DNA of 64,000 bases from Pseudomonadota bacterium (GCA_018241685.1 JAFEDJ010000013.1:248001-312000); one strand, 5' to 3'; numbered from the stretch's first letter, positions 10,977 through 21,672 are shown. The notes: generated by a model not told the origin, from the letters alone. Made by a program: numbers and translations.

Positions 10977-11179
10977 TCGGGGAACTTAACCTCGACGGCG
11001 TCCTGGTTTCGTCGATCCTCGTGTCGACACCCCTCGCCTTCGTCTTCTCCTTCCTACTGCGCCGGGTCTTCTCTCTGGTCGGGCTGTACCGCATCGTGTG
11101 GCACCCCGCCCTGTTCGACGCCGCAGTGTTCATGATCGTCTGGTCCCTCGTCATCCGCCTGCCCATGCCCTCCCTTTGA
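10973..11179 (+). CDS. DUF1656 small membrane protein (AaeX-like)
   Basis: A 68-residue protein with two predicted membrane helices (about residues 9-30 and 42-64), beginning MIGELNLDGVLVSS. Proteins of this family sit between the FUSC pump and the membrane-fusion protein in aaeXAB-type operons, and the position here is the same. It starts by ATGA overlap with the pump gene. Its function is not established in the family; a role in pump assembly is plausible. Confidence 0.88.
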   Translation: MIGELNLDGVLVSSILVSTPLAFVFSFLLRRVFSLVGLYRIVWHPALFDAAVFMIVWSLVIRLPMPSL

Positions 11180-11196
11180 TTGAAGGTAATGCTCCC

Positions 11197-12114
11197 GTGA
11201 AACCGCTTTATCTCAAGCTCCTCCGCATCGCTGTGACCCTCGCGGCGGTCGTCCTTGCCCTCTTCGCCTCCCAGCGCCTGTGGGATCACTACCAGGTCGA
11301 ACCGTGGACCCGCGATGGCCGCGTGCGCGCCGACATCGTGCCGGTCACGCCCGATGTCTCCGGCCTCGTCACCCACGTGGCGATCCACGACAACCAGTTC
11401 GTGAAGCAGGGGCAGGAACTCTTCCAGATCGACACCGAGCGCTACCGCCTGGCCGTCAAGCAGGCCGACGCGGCGGTCGCCACCGTGCGCGCCAACCTCG
11501 AACAAGCCCGCCGCGAAGCCCGCCGCAATTCGCAGCTGTCCAGCCTGGTAGCCCAGGAGACCGTCGAGCAGAGCCGCGAGAAAGTCGAACTCGGCGAAGC
11601 CCAACTCGCCCAGGCCATCGCCAATCGCGACCTCGCCGCCCTCAACCTGGCCCGCACCAAGATCGTCGCGCCGGTGGATGGCTACCTCAGCGACCTGTCC
11701 CTGCGCTCGGGCAACTACGTGACCGCCGGCAAGCAGGTACTCGCCGTGCTCGACACCCATTCCTTCCATGTCGACGGCTATTTCGAGGAAACCAAGCTGC
11801 AGGGCGTGAAGATCGGCCAAGGTGCCAAGATCCGCATCATGGGCCGCGAGCAGGAACTGCGCGGCCACGTGGAGAGCATCGCCGCCGGTATCGAGGATCG
11901 CGACCGCGCCAACGGCAACAACCTGCTGCCCAACGTGAACCCCGTATTCACATGGGTGCGCCTGGCCCAACGGATTCCGGTGCGCATCGCCCTCGACGAA
12001 GTGCCGAAGGACCTCCAGCTGGTTGCCGGCCTGACCGCCACCGTAGCCATCGTCGACAAGGACGGCAAGGTCGAGGGTGCGTCCCCCGCAAACAAGGGCG
12101 GAGCCGTCAAATGA
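11197..12114 (+). CDS. HlyD-family membrane-fusion protein (AaeA-like)
   Basis: A 305-residue periplasmic adaptor with one N-terminal membrane anchor (about residues 6-26). A lipoyl half-motif follows (DIVPVTPDVSGLVTHV), then a coiled-coil hairpin (about 90-160, rich in Ala, Glu and Arg) and a second lipoyl half (KIVAPVDGYLSDL). The start is taken as GTG 11197 because GAAGG lies 10 bases upstream and the protein then begins at the anchor. It links the FUSC pump to the NodT channel. Its stop overlaps the NodT start (ATGA). Confidence 0.9.
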   Translation: MKPLYLKLLRIAVTLAAVVLALFASQRLWDHYQVEPWTRDGRVRADIVPVTPDVSGLVTHVAIHDNQFVKQGQELFQIDTERYRLAVKQADAAVATVRANLEQARREARRNSQLSSLVAQETVEQSREKVELGEAQLAQAIANRDLAALNLARTKIVAPVDGYLSDLSLRSGNYVTAGKQVLAVLDTHSFHVDGYFEETKLQGVKIGQGAKIRIMGREQELRGHVESIAAGIEDRDRANGNNLLPNVNPVFTWVRLAQRIPVRIALDEVPKDLQLVAGLTATVAIVDKDGKVEGASPANKGGAVK

Positions 12115-13577
12115 AAGCCCTGCACACCCTCGGCGTGGTCGGGCTCGCCCTTGGTCTGGGCGCCTGCACCACGGTCGGCCCCGACTACCACCTGCCGGAA
12201 AAGGCCACCATCAACCTGCCGGCAGCACAAGGCGCCTTCGTCGGCAGCAGCAACACCAGCGTCCGCAGCGAACCGCTGCCCGCCAACTGGTGGAAGCTCT
12301 ACGACGACGCCACGCTCAACGGCCTCATCGAGACCGCCTTCAGCGCCAACACCCAGCTGCGCGTGGCCTCGGCCAACCTGGCGCGGGCCCATGCCATCGT
12401 CGCCGAGGCCGAATCGGCCAGCGAGCCGGGCGCACGCCTCAGCGGCGGCGTCGCCCGTGAAAAGGTTGCCGGCCAAGCCTACCTGCTGAAGGAGAGCATT
12501 CCGCCGATGAACCTTGGCATCGGCGGTCTCGCCGCCTCCTACCAGCTCGACCTGTTCGGCCAGTTGCGGCGCCTCACCGAAGCGGCCGAAGCCGACGCCG
12601 AAGCCAGCCAGGCCGCCGTCGACCTGGTGCGCGTCAATATCGCTGCCGACGTGGCCCGGGCCTACGTCGAAGCCTGCTCGGCCGGTTACCAGAAGCAAGT
12701 CATCGAACGCGCCCTGCAGCAGCAGGAAGACAACCTCGGCGTGGCCCGCAAGCTGGCCGACGCTGGCCGCGGCACGGTCACCGACGTGATCCGCGCCAGG
12801 GCCCAGGTCGAACAGATCCGCGCCTCGCTACCGGCTTACGAGGCTCGCCGCAGCACCGCGCTGTACACACTGGCCGTACTCACCGGCCGGCCGCCGGCGG
12901 AGTTTCCGAAGGTCGTCGCAAGCTGCACGCAGCTTCCCAAGCTGAACGCGCCGATCCCTGTCGGCGACGGCACCGCGCTGCTCAAGCGCCGCCCCGACAT
13001 CCGCCAGGCCGAACGGGCGCTGGCCGGCGCGACGGCGCGCATCGGCGTGGCGACGGCGGCCCTCTACCCCACGGTATCCATCGGCCTGAGCGCGGGTCTC
13101 ACCGGCCTTCTCCGCGACCTCGGTCAGCCCGACACCCAACGCTGGGGCGTTGGTCCGCTGATCAGCTGGACAATTCCCGGCGGCCTCGAATACGCCCGCA
13201 TAGAGATCGCCAAGGCCGGCGCCGAAGCCGCCCTGGCCCACTTCGACGGTGCAGTGCTCGGTGCGCTGCGCGACACGGAGACAGCCCTGGCGGTGTATGC
13301 CCGCGAGCTCGACAGCAATGCCGCGCTGCGCACCGCCCGCAAGGACGCCGCCGAGGCAGCGCGCCAGGTGGAAACCCTGTACCGCGGCGGACGCGCACCC
13401 TACATCAACGATCTGGACGCCCGGCGCAACCTCACCAGCGCCGATGCAGCCCTCGCCGTGTCGGACAGTCAGCTGGCCCTGGACCAGGTCAACCTGTTCC
13501 TGGCCCTCGGCGGTGGCTGGGAACAGGCATCAAACGACAAGCAAGACCATCCCGCAAAGACCGCCGGGCATCACTGA
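12111..13577 (+). CDS. NodT-family outer-membrane efflux lipoprotein
   Basis: A 488-residue TolC-like outer-membrane channel. The signal peptide ends in a lipobox with Cys19 (LGAC). The start of the mature protein (CTTVGPDYHLPE) is typical of NodT/OprM lipoproteins. Two repeated outer-membrane-efflux domains follow, with the RRPDIRQAERALAGATARIG segment marking the second half. It completes the tripartite pump encoded by this operon and is followed by a strong terminator. Confidence 0.93.
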   Translation: MKALHTLGVVGLALGLGACTTVGPDYHLPEKATINLPAAQGAFVGSSNTSVRSEPLPANWWKLYDDATLNGLIETAFSANTQLRVASANLARAHAIVAEAESASEPGARLSGGVAREKVAGQAYLLKESIPPMNLGIGGLAASYQLDLFGQLRRLTEAAEADAEASQAAVDLVRVNIAADVARAYVEACSAGYQKQVIERALQQQEDNLGVARKLADAGRGTVTDVIRARAQVEQIRASLPAYEARRSTALYTLAVLTGRPPAEFPKVVASCTQLPKLNAPIPVGDGTALLKRRPDIRQAERALAGATARIGVATAALYPTVSIGLSAGLTGLLRDLGQPDTQRWGVGPLISWTIPGGLEYARIEIAKAGAEAALAHFDGAVLGALRDTETALAVYARELDSNAALRTARKDAAEAARQVETLYRGGRAPYINDLDARRNLTSADAALAVSDSQLALDQVNLFLALGGGWEQASNDKQDHPAKTAGHH

Positions 13578-13593
13578 GCGACAGACGCCAGAA

Positions 13594-13626
13594 ATAAAAA
13601 AACCAGCCCGAAGGCTGGTTTTTTTA
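13594..13626. terminator. Bidirectional intrinsic terminator between NodT gene and cytochrome c gene
   Basis: A stem of AAAAAAACCAGCC pairing with GGCTGGTTTTTTT around a CGAA loop. The A and T runs on either side serve both converging genes. Confidence 0.9.
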
Positions 13627-13647
13627 TGCGACGGCAAAGCCGGCGAC

Positions 13648-13962
13648 TTACTTCTGGCTGAGCACCCAGGACACGAGGGTCTTGGCTTCGGCCGGGGTGA
13701 CCTGCGGGTTGGGAGGCATCGGGACCTGGCCCCAGACGCCGGAGCCACCCTTCTGGACCTTCTCGACCAGCTTGGCCTCGGCGGTCTTGTCGCCCTTGTA
13801 CTTGGCAGCCACGTCCTTGTAGGCGGGGCCGACAACCTTCTTGTCCACGGCGTGGCAAGCCAGACAGTTCTTGGCCTTGGCCAGATCCAGACCGGCGTCG
13901 GCGAAGGCGGCGGAAGTGCCCATCAGACCGGCGATGGCGGCGACAGCAACGAGTTTCTTCAT
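13648..13962 (-). CDS. Small periplasmic cytochrome c (c-551/c-552 class)
   Basis: A 104-residue protein with a signal peptide (cleavage after AFA, near residue 21). It has one haem site CLACH (residues 33-37) and a methionine ligand in the VPMPPNPQV loop. This is the class I cytochrome c8 fold that carries electrons to terminal oxidases or nitrite reductase in the periplasm. It stands alone between two terminator regions. Its partner cannot be read from the neighbours, though the bc1 complex encoded at 27281-29922 is a likely electron source. Confidence 0.93.
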   Translation of the reverse strand: MKKLVAVAAIAGLMGTSAAFADAGLDLAKAKNCLACHAVDKKVVGPAYKDVAAKYKGDKTAEAKLVEKVQKGGSGVWGQVPMPPNPQVTPAEAKTLVSWVLSQK

Positions 13963-14006
13963 TGTGATCCTCTCGAGTTGTGTGGCGGAAAAAAGCTGCG
14001 CGGAGT

Positions 14007-16067
14007 CTACGCCCCGCCTTCGGGTTTGCCAATTGCCGCGAGTGCAGCATCAAGCGCCGACCGGGCAGCAAACGGTGGCAGACAAGTAACGCCCGAGCAC
14101 AACCAGGCGTTGACGGTATCCCCAGCCGGCTTGTCAAGCACCGGCGGCAGGTCAGGCACGCCCGGCGGCAACCCCACGCACAGCAGGCCGGGTCGATAGC
14201 TTTCCATCACCCAGCTCAACCACTCGGGCAAAGCCGTAGGAGCCCCGCGCAAGACCAGCAAGGACGGCGGCTGCAGGTGTTCGGCCAACGCGACGGCCAG
14301 GCTCGCAAACCCCATCGGACTACCCACCATAGCGGCATGGAAGGCCTGCAGCGTCCGCTCGGCGGCCGCCAGATAACGCGTCTCGCCGGTCAGGTGGCCG
14401 AGCCGCCCGAAGACCTGTGCAGCAATGCCGTTGCCAGACGGCATCGCGTTGTCGTGGCCGCTCTTCGGGCGGTGGATCAGCGCTTCATGATCGTGGCGGG
14501 TGAAGAAGAAGCCGCCACCCGCCCGGTCCTCGAAGGCGTCGAGCACCCCGTCGGCCAGGTCTTCGGCAAATTCCAGATCCTCCGGCCGGTAGGCCGCCTG
14601 CAGGCTCTCGATCAATGCGGCGATCAACAGCGCATGATCGTCCAGGTAGGCGTTCAGATGGGCCCGCCCGTCCTTGTAGGTTGCCAGCAGGCGACCGTCC
14701 TGCCAGAGGGTCCGACGGATGAAATCGATGGCCTGGGTCGCCGCCGCCAGCCAGTCGTCGCGGCCAAAGATGCGGGCCGCGTGGGCCAGGCCGTGGATCA
14801 TCAATGCGTTCCAGCTGACCAGCAGCTTGTCGTCACGACCGGGGCGCACGCGCCCCTCCCGGCGGGCGAACAGCTTGGCACGGGCGCGCTCCAGCGCGGC
14901 CTCCGCGTCGGGGAGCGTCATGCCGAGCTTGTCGGCCACGCCAGCCAGCGGCTTCGCCACGTAGAAGTGCCAGTGCTTCTCCTCGAAATTGGGCGGCCGC
15001 GCCACGCCGTAGTGCTGGGACAGTACGCGGTACTCAAGATCGTCGAGGCATTCGCGCACCTCGGCTTTGTCCCACACGTAGAACTTGCCCTCCTCGTGTT
15101 CAGAGTCGGCGTCCAGCGAGGAGGCGAAACCACCCTCCGGCAGACGCATCTCGCGCAACGCCCATTCGGCCGTGCGCTCGGCAACCTGGGCGAACAGCGG
15201 GTCGCCGGTGAGCGCCCAGGCATCGGCATACAGCGCGAGCAAGGGCCCGTTGTCGTAGAGCATCTTCTCGAAGTGGGGAATGTTCCACCAGCCATCCACG
15301 CTGTAGCGGGCGAAACCACCGCCCAGTTGGTCGAAGATGCCGCCTTCGGCCATGCCGCGCAGGGTCTTCAACGCCATATCGCGGGCTGTGACGTCGCCGG
15401 TCGCGGCAAAGCGGCGCAGCAGAAAATCCAGATCGGCCGGGTGCGGAAACTTGGGAGAGCCGCCAAAGCCGCCGTGCTCCTCGTCGAAGGTGGACGCCAG
15501 CCCATCCTGCAGCGCACGCAGGGGCGCACCGCTGAAATCGGACGGATGGGTGCTGCCGGTCACGTCGCTGCGGGCCAACGCGGCACGCAGCCCCTGGTTC
15601 TGTTCGTCGATGGTCTTGCGCTGGGTCGTGAAGGCCTCATGGACCCGCTGCAGCAGATCCGGGAAGCCCGGCAGGTTGTAGCGCGGCGCCTTCGGGAAGT
15701 AGGTGCCGCTGAAGAAGGGGCTGCCGTCCGGCGTCAGGAACACTGTCAACGGCCACCCCCCGCCCCGCCGCGCCAGCATCTGGTGGGCGGCCTGGTAGAT
15801 CTGGTCCAGATCCGGGCGCTCTTCCCTATCCACCTTGATATTGACGAACAGGCGGTTCATCAGCGCGGCCACCTCGGGATCCTCGAAGGACTCGTGGGCC
15901 ATCACATGGCACCAGTGGCAGGCCGAGTAGCCGATGGACAGCAGGATCGGCCGGTCTTCCCGGCGGGCCAGGTCGAGGGCCTCCTGGCTCCACGGCCACC
16001 AGTCCACCGGGTTGTCGGCATGCTGCTGGAGATAGGGTGAGGTTTCGTGCTGCAGTCGGTTGGGCAT
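14007..16067 (-). CDS. YyaL-type protein: thioredoxin-fold (DUF255) plus six-hairpin glycosidase-like domain
   Basis: A 686-residue cytosolic protein. The N-terminal thioredoxin-like domain starts [20 protein letters not shown] and has a [10 protein letters not shown] site near residue 55. The rest is an alpha/alpha barrel resembling N-acyl-glucosamine epimerases and glycosidases. The family (YyaL, human SPATA20) is widespread but its activity is poorly known. Start 16067 is chosen because GGGAG precedes it at good distance and it gives the conserved N-terminus. It is read in the same direction as tamA, 80 bases behind it. Confidence 0.9.
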   Translation of the reverse strand: MPNRLQHETSPYLQQHADNPVDWWPWSQEALDLARREDRPILLSIGYSACHWCHVMAHESFEDPEVAALMNRLFVNIKVDREERPDLDQIYQAAHQMLARRGGGWPLTVFLTPDGSPFFSGTYFPKAPRYNLPGFPDLLQRVHEAFTTQRKTIDEQNQGLRAALARSDVTGSTHPSDFSGAPLRALQDGLASTFDEEHGGFGGSPKFPHPADLDFLLRRFAATGDVTARDMALKTLRGMAEGGIFDQLGGGFARYSVDGWWNIPHFEKMLYDNGPLLALYADAWALTGDPLFAQVAERTAEWALREMRLPEGGFASSLDADSEHEEGKFYVWDKAEVRECLDDLEYRVLSQHYGVARPPNFEEKHWHFYVAKPLAGVADKLGMTLPDAEAALERARAKLFARREGRVRPGRDDKLLVSWNALMIHGLAHAARIFGRDDWLAAATQAIDFIRRTLWQDGRLLATYKDGRAHLNAYLDDHALLIAALIESLQAAYRPEDLEFAEDLADGVLDAFEDRAGGGFFFTRHDHEALIHRPKSGHDNAMPSGNGIAAQVFGRLGHLTGETRYLAAAERTLQAFHAAMVGSPMGFASLAVALAEHLQPPSLLVLRGAPTALPEWLSWVMESYRPGLLCVGLPPGVPDLPPVLDKPAGDTVNAWLCSGVTCLPPFAARSALDAALAAIGKPEGGA

Positions 16068-16147
16068 TGGGGGGCTCCCGCTGGGTTTTGTCGGCTTTGT
16101 AGGGCGTCGTGCGTTGGAGCCCCGGTCCAAGCAAAAGTTGTGCAGTG

Positions 16148-17887
16148 TCAGAAAGCGATCGCCACCGCGAACTGCAGGCGTACCCGGTGGTCCCGCTGGC
16201 CGTAGGCGAGATCCAGCGCGATGGGGCCTGCCGGGCTCTTCCAGCGAGGACCGAAGCCGTAGCCGAAGTTCATCTTGAACAGCTTGCGTTCGTCATTGGC
16301 ATTGCCAGCATCGACGAAGGTGGCCACCCCCCAATCGCCGGAATACCAGTGCACATACTCGGCGCTGGTCACTGCCAGGTAACGCCCGCCGACCGTTGCC
16401 GTGCCATCACGCACACCCAGGCTCTGGTAAGCATAGCCGCGCACGCTCTGGGCGCCGCCAGTACGGAACAGGAAATCCTGTGGCACCCCATCGCGGGACG
16501 GCGCCACGGTGACGCCGCCCTCCGCCCGCAGGATCAGCACATCGCGCTTGGTCACCGGCACGAAGAGCTGGTAGCGCCCGTAGAAGCGCGCGAAGTTGCG
16601 GTCGGACAATAGCATCTGGGCCGCGCCGCCGACCTGCAGGTTGAGCACTTGGCCATCCCGCGGGTCGAGGATGTTGTCCACCGCCCGCCGGGTCCACGAC
16701 CAATTGGCGGCCAGAGCCTTCCGGCTGGACGGCAGGCTGCCGTCTGGGGTCAGGGTTTCGTGCTGAAAATTGAGGGACAGGCGGTTCTCGATGTTGCCAC
16801 GCGGAATGGTACGCACCACGCCGATGGACTGGCGCTGGGTCTGCAGCCCGGAGATGTCTGTGTGCTCGATCAGCGCGCCGACGCTGTCCAGGTAGCCCGT
16901 CGGGGACGGCGGCAGGAACACATCTGCGTAGCCGAGCTGGCGGCGCTGTTCGAGGCGGATGCCGCTGACCAGGTTGTAGGCCCGATCGAAGAAATGGGCA
17001 TCCCGATAGGTGGTCTCGACCCGGTAGCCGGTATTGCTGCTGGCACCGACGCCGAACCCCAGGCGGCGCGGCAAGGCCTCGGAGAGCTGGACGCGCACCG
17101 GCACCGCGTCCGGCGTGGCCGACTCGCGGTCCACATCGACCACCACAGAGGCGAAATACGGCGTGTTCTGCAGCGCAGTCTGGAAGCGCAGCAGGCGGTC
17201 AAGGCTGTAAGGCTCGCCCTCCTTCGGTGGCTGATAGCGTTCGATCAGCGACGGGTCGTAACTGCTCAGCCCGGTGATGTCGATCCGGCCAAAACGGAAG
17301 ACGGGCCCGGAATCCACATCGACGCTCAGCGTCGCGGTGGCCGTCTCCGGGTCGATCAGTGCATGGCTGGCGGTCATGCTCGCCGCAGCGTAATCGCGGG
17401 CACCCAGCGCATCCATCAGTTGCTGCTTGGCCGTGTCCCAGTCAGCCTGCCGGAAGGGGCGGCCAACGGGCAGGCCCCAGGCCGCCTTCAAGGCCTCGAT
17501 CCGCGCCGGACGCTCGCCTTCGGCGCGGATCACATCGCCACTGAAATGCAGGTTCACCTGGCTGATCATGGTCCGCCGCCCAGGCGTCACGACGATGCGG
17601 AAGACCTCGCCCGCCTCGGCGCTCTCGATGGACGGGGAGAAATAGCCTTCGGTCGCCAGGATCTCGCCGATCTCCTTGCGCGCGCGCCGCAGGATGGCCA
17701 CCCGCCCGCCCTCGTCCAGCCCGCCTTCCGGCCGCTGGTCGAGAAAATCCACATGCTTCTCGAGCAGGGTCCGCAAGTCATCCGGCGCCACCAGCTCGAC
17801 GCGGGTATCGGCGGCCTGCACCCAGGCCGCCGCCCCAAAGACGAGGCAAGCGAACGACAGGCGAAGGGCGGATGAGCGGCGCAGCAC
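16148..17887 (-). CDS. tamA: Translocation and assembly module outer-membrane protein TamA
   Basis: A 579-residue Omp85-family protein. A signal peptide (cleavage after VQA) is followed by three POTRA domains (about 30-250) and a 16-strand barrel with the [10 protein letters not shown] lid-lock motif, ending in AVAIAF. TamA works with inner-membrane-anchored TamB to move proteins and lipids to the outer membrane. GTG 17887 is preferred because it puts the signal peptide at the N-terminus; a TTG at 17944 would add 19 non-hydrophobic residues. No tamB follows, although the two are usually adjacent. Confidence 0.88.
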   Translation of the reverse strand: MLRRSSALRLSFACLVFGAAAWVQAADTRVELVAPDDLRTLLEKHVDFLDQRPEGGLDEGGRVAILRRARKEIGEILATEGYFSPSIESAEAGEVFRIVVTPGRRTMISQVNLHFSGDVIRAEGERPARIEALKAAWGLPVGRPFRQADWDTAKQQLMDALGARDYAAASMTASHALIDPETATATLSVDVDSGPVFRFGRIDITGLSSYDPSLIERYQPPKEGEPYSLDRLLRFQTALQNTPYFASVVVDVDRESATPDAVPVRVQLSEALPRRLGFGVGASSNTGYRVETTYRDAHFFDRAYNLVSGIRLEQRRQLGYADVFLPPSPTGYLDSVGALIEHTDISGLQTQRQSIGVVRTIPRGNIENRLSLNFQHETLTPDGSLPSSRKALAANWSWTRRAVDNILDPRDGQVLNLQVGGAAQMLLSDRNFARFYGRYQLFVPVTKRDVLILRAEGGVTVAPSRDGVPQDFLFRTGGAQSVRGYAYQSLGVRDGTATVGGRYLAVTSAEYVHWYSGDWGVATFVDAGNANDERKLFKMNFGYGFGPRWKSPAGPIALDLAYGQRDHRVRLQFAVAIAF

Positions 17888-17954
17888 GGGGCGGATTCTA
17901 GCAGCCCCTATTCCATCCACGCGCCCATCCACGTGCTGCCGCAAGCCCCATGCA

Positions 17955-20900
17955 CTACCCCTCCCCCAGCCGCAGCAGGCCGGTGTTGCCGCCTGTCGCC
18001 GAGGTGTTCACGGTGATGCAACGCTCATGGACGAGGCGCTCCAATGCATAGTCTGGCGCAGGGACCAGGAAGGGCAGGATCGCACCGTCCCTGTCCGCGA
18101 ATGCTTTCCGCCAGCGGGCCGTGTCCTCCGGCGGCAGATCCGCCAGCACAGCGACCCACATGCAGGTGAGCACGTCCGCGCACGGTTCGATCCAGCGACG
18201 GAGCGCCTCTGGCAGAGAAGACAACCAAGCTGCCGCAGCCTCATCCTCCGCCGGCAGCAGCAGGCGGTTGCCGGTGGCCAACGCAGCGACAAGCTGGTGT
18301 AACCACGCCACCGGATGATCTGCCAACCCCAGGACGGCGCCACGGGAATGGAAATAGAGAGTATTGCGCTCCCCCGTCGGCCCCTGCAGCGGGAGACTCA
18401 GGCCCGCCAGTGACGCTCGACGATAGGCGGCAATCCGTTCGCACAGTCCGGCCTTGATCGACTCGTCGGGCAGGGACAACACCGGCCCCGCCAGCCAGGC
18501 CTCCAGCACATCGAGCCCGGCTCTTGCCGGACGCTCCAGATCCGGCAAAGGCGGCGGCGCGCCGCGTACCAGACGGCGCAGGCTCAGAGGCCCGCCAGCC
18601 TTCGGCCCGGTGCCCGACAAGCCCTCTCCGCCGAAGGGCTGCACACCGACCACCGCACCGATCATATTGCGGTTCACATACACGTTGCCGACCGGCATGC
18701 GCCGCACGACGTGCTCGACAAAGGCATCCACCCGCGATTGGATACCCAGCGTCAGCCCGTAGCCGCTCGCCGCCAACGTATTCAGCAAGGCATCCAGTTC
18801 CCCCGCCGCATACCGCACCACGTGCAGCACGGGACCGAAGACTTCCCGTTGCAGTTCGTCCGGCGCATTCAGCTCGATCACCGTCGGCACCACGAAATGC
18901 CCTTTCAGGCAGCCATCCGGCAGGCTGCGCGCCACCACCGGGTAGCGGTTAGCACGCATGGCATCCACGTAGGCATCGATCTGTACGCGGGCCGCGGCAT
19001 CGATCAGCGGCCCCACGTCGGTGGCGAAGTCGTCAGGACGGCCGACACTCAGCTCGGCCATCGCCCCGTCGAGCAGGTCGAGCACGTGCTCGGCGATGTC
19101 CTCTTGTACGCACAGCAGGCGCAGTGCCGAGCAGCGCTGGCCAGCGGAGTCGAAGGCTGAGCTCAGCACGTCGGCGACGAGCTGCTCGGGCAAGGCCGTC
19201 GAATCGACGATCATCGCGTTGAGGCCGCCGGTCTCGGCGATCAGCGGCACATCGCCCCGGGCTGCCAGCACTCGATGGATGGCCGCGGCGACCGCCGTCG
19301 AGCCGGTGAACATCACCCCGCAGACACGCGGGTCGGCCACCAAGCGCGCACCGACAGTTTCGCCCGGCCCAGGCAGGCATTGCAGCATCGGACGCGGCAC
19401 GCCCGCTTCATGCAGTAACGCCACGGCCCGGTCGGCGATGAGGGGCGTCTGCTCGGCGGGCTTGGCCAGCACCGGGTTGCCGGCGGCCAGCGCGGCAGCG
19501 ATCTGCCCGACAAAGATCGCCAGCGGAAAATTCCACGGACTGATCGCCACCACCGGCCCCAAGGGACGGCTGCCGGCCAGATCGCCGGCGTGCAGACGGC
19601 TGGCGTAGTAGCGGCAGAAATCCGCCGCCTCTCGGACCTCGCCCTGGGCGGCAGCGAAAGTCTTGCCGGCCTCCCGCACGATAAGCGCCACAAGCGCGTG
19701 GCTGTGTGCCTCGAGCGCCAGGGCCGCCCGCTCTAGGCACAGAGCGCGCTGCTCCGGCGCTTCGACAGCCCAGCCCGATGCGTGCGCGGCGGCTGTCTGC
19801 AACGCCCCCTCCACGTCCGCCGGGACGGCCCAGCGCACCAGGCCGACGACTTCATCGAGCTGCGCCGGGTTTTGAATCGCTCGCTCGGCCGCTGCCTCCC
19901 CCCCTCCCGACGCAATGCACGGCCCGGCATGCGGGGTTTCTTCCCGGCTGCGCTCTAAGGCACTGAGGAAAGCTCTGCGCACTCCGGCCGCAGCCAGGTC
20001 GAAGCCCCGGCTGTTGCGCCGATCCGCATACAGGTCGGCGGGCAGCGGGATCTGCGGATGAGGGTTGCCGCCACTGGCCAGCACGCCGCACGACGGGTCG
20101 GCCACCAGTTCCGCCAAGGGCACCGACTCGTCCACGACCCGGTTCACGAAACTGCTGTTGGCGCCGTTTTCAAGCAGGCGGCGCACCAGGTAGGCGAGCA
20201 AGGTGGCATGGCTGCCCACCGGCGCATAGATGCGCACCGGACGACGCAGTACCGGATCTTCGGCCTGGACAAATTGTTCGAACAGGGTCTCGCCCATGCC
20301 ATGCAAGCACTGGAATTCATAATCGCCGAGGCGGAAGGCGCCCCCCATTTCGAGCACAGCGGCAACCGTATGGGCGTTGTGGGTCGCGAACAGCGGGAAC
20401 AGCGCATCCGGCGCCGCCAGCAGCGCACGGGCACAGGCCAGGTAGGCCAGGTCGGTATGGGCCTTGCGCGTATACACCGGATAGTCGCTCAGGCCGTCCT
20501 GCTGGGCCCGCTTGATCTCGGTGTCCCAATAGGCGCCCTTCACCAGGCGCACCATCAGGCGTCGGCGCTTGCTGCGCGCCAACGCCATCAGCCAGTCGAT
20601 GACGGCCGGCGCGCGCTTCTGATAGGCCTGCACAACAAAGCCCAACCCCTGCCAGCCGCTCAGCGCAGGGTCGGCGGCGAGCGCGGCCAGGACGTCGAGG
20701 GACAGTTCGAGACGATCGGACTCCTCCGCATCGATGGTCAGGCCGATGTCCTGGGCTTTGGCCAGCAGGCACAGCTGACGCACCCGCGGCACCAGCTCGC
20801 GCATCACGCGGCGGTGCTGGGCCCAGCCGTAGCGGGGATGCAGGGCCGACAGCTTGATCGAAATGCCGTTGCGCTGCTGTACGCCGTGCCAGCGTCCATG

Positions 20901-21614
20901 CTCGCCCACCGCATGGATGGCCTGGGCGTAAGCGGTGGCATAACGGGCCGCGTCGTCGGCGGTGACGGCCGCCTCGCCGAGCATGTCGAAGGAGTACAGA
21001 TAACTCGCGGCTGCGCCACTGGTAGTGCGTGTCAGGGCGTCCTGGATGGTTTCCCCAACGACGAACTGCTGGCCGACCAGGCGCATCGCCCGCTCCATCG
21101 CCTCGCGGAGCAAGGCCCCGCCGCTCCGTTGCAACAAGCCGAGCAAGGCACCGGGCATACGCCGCTCGTCGTCGGGCGTCAGCAGGCGGCCGGTCAGCGC
21201 GAGACTCCAGGCTGCCGCGTTCACGAACAGGGAAGGACTGTGCCCGATATGCCCCCACCAGTCCCGGTGGCACAGCTTGTCGCGGATCAGTGCGTCGCGC
21301 CCCGCAGCATCGGGAATGCGCAGCAGCGCTTCGGCGAGGCACATCAACGCCACCCCTTCGCTACTGCCGAGGGAGAACTCGTTCATCAGCGCATCGACGC
21401 CGGTCGCCCGGCAACGCGTACTGCGCACGCTGGCGGCGAGGGACGCGGCCAGCGCCGAGATGCGGGCAGTCTGCTGTTCGGAAAAGCGGGCGCCATCGAT
21501 TAGCGCCTCCAGCACTTCCGCCTCGGGTCGTCGGGCAGCATCTTCGATGCGACGGCGCAAGGCGGCCAAGTCGGCATCGGAAGACAAGCATGAGGGGTCG
21601 AATGGCGCGGTCAT
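17955..21614 (-). CDS. putA: Bifunctional proline dehydrogenase / L-glutamate-gamma-semialdehyde dehydrogenase
   Basis: A 1219-residue enzyme that oxidises proline to glutamate at the inner membrane, passing electrons to quinone. The FAD barrel is at about 170-500 (LTIDAEESDRLE, RLVKGAYWDTEIKRAQ, GANSSFVNRV). The aldehyde dehydrogenase is at about 570-1030, with the active Glu in ETGGLN (about 795) and Cys in GQRCSALR (about 826). A C-terminal aldehyde-dehydrogenase-like domain follows. It is about 100 residues shorter than E. coli PutA because the N-terminal ribbon-helix-helix DNA-binding segment is missing, so it should not repress its own gene. Confidence 0.96.
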   Translation of the reverse strand: MTAPFDPSCLSSDADLAALRRRIEDAARRPEAEVLEALIDGARFSEQQTARISALAASLAASVRSTRCRATGVDALMNEFSLGSSEGVALMCLAEALLRIPDAAGRDALIRDKLCHRDWWGHIGHSPSLFVNAAAWSLALTGRLLTPDDERRMPGALLGLLQRSGGALLREAMERAMRLVGQQFVVGETIQDALTRTTSGAAASYLYSFDMLGEAAVTADDAARYATAYAQAIHAVGEHGRWHGVQQRNGISIKLSALHPRYGWAQHRRVMRELVPRVRQLCLLAKAQDIGLTIDAEESDRLELSLDVLAALAADPALSGWQGLGFVVQAYQKRAPAVIDWLMALARSKRRRLMVRLVKGAYWDTEIKRAQQDGLSDYPVYTRKAHTDLAYLACARALLAAPDALFPLFATHNAHTVAAVLEMGGAFRLGDYEFQCLHGMGETLFEQFVQAEDPVLRRPVRIYAPVGSHATLLAYLVRRLLENGANSSFVNRVVDESVPLAELVADPSCGVLASGGNPHPQIPLPADLYADRRNSRGFDLAAAGVRRAFLSALERSREETPHAGPCIASGGGEAAAERAIQNPAQLDEVVGLVRWAVPADVEGALQTAAAHASGWAVEAPEQRALCLERAALALEAHSHALVALIVREAGKTFAAAQGEVREAADFCRYYASRLHAGDLAGSRPLGPVVAISPWNFPLAIFVGQIAAALAAGNPVLAKPAEQTPLIADRAVALLHEAGVPRPMLQCLPGPGETVGARLVADPRVCGVMFTGSTAVAAAIHRVLAARGDVPLIAETGGLNAMIVDSTALPEQLVADVLSSAFDSAGQRCSALRLLCVQEDIAEHVLDLLDGAMAELSVGRPDDFATDVGPLIDAAARVQIDAYVDAMRANRYPVVARSLPDGCLKGHFVVPTVIELNAPDELQREVFGPVLHVVRYAAGELDALLNTLAASGYGLTLGIQSRVDAFVEHVVRRMPVGNVYVNRNMIGAVVGVQPFGGEGLSGTGPKAGGPLSLRRLVRGAPPPLPDLERPARAGLDVLEAWLAGPVLSLPDESIKAGLCERIAAYRRASLAGLSLPLQGPTGERNTLYFHSRGAVLGLADHPVAWLHQLVAALATGNRLLLPAEDEAAAAWLSSLPEALRRWIEPCADVLTCMWVAVLADLPPEDTARWRKAFADRDGAILPFLVPAPDYALERLVHERCITVNTSATGGNTGLLRLGEG

Positions 21615-21672
21615 GTCATCACCAGGCGAAAGCTGCGTACGCCCGGTTCGACCACAGCCAGAGAAAACGATT

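Noticed and set aside
11280..12110. Long N-terminal extension of the NodT gene through the HlyD gene
   Set aside because: The lipoprotein signal starts at 12111; the upstream part is an Arg/Pro-rich shadow of the HlyD gene.
13980..16040. A 686-codon open frame antisense to the yyaL-type gene
   Set aside because: The minus-strand gene has clear family motifs and a ribosome-binding site; the antisense frame is low in recognisable features and rich in Arg, Gln and Gly typical of shadow frames.
17888..17944. TTG start of tamA at 17944
   Set aside because: It would place 19 charged residues before the signal peptide; GTG 17887 fits the exported protein better.
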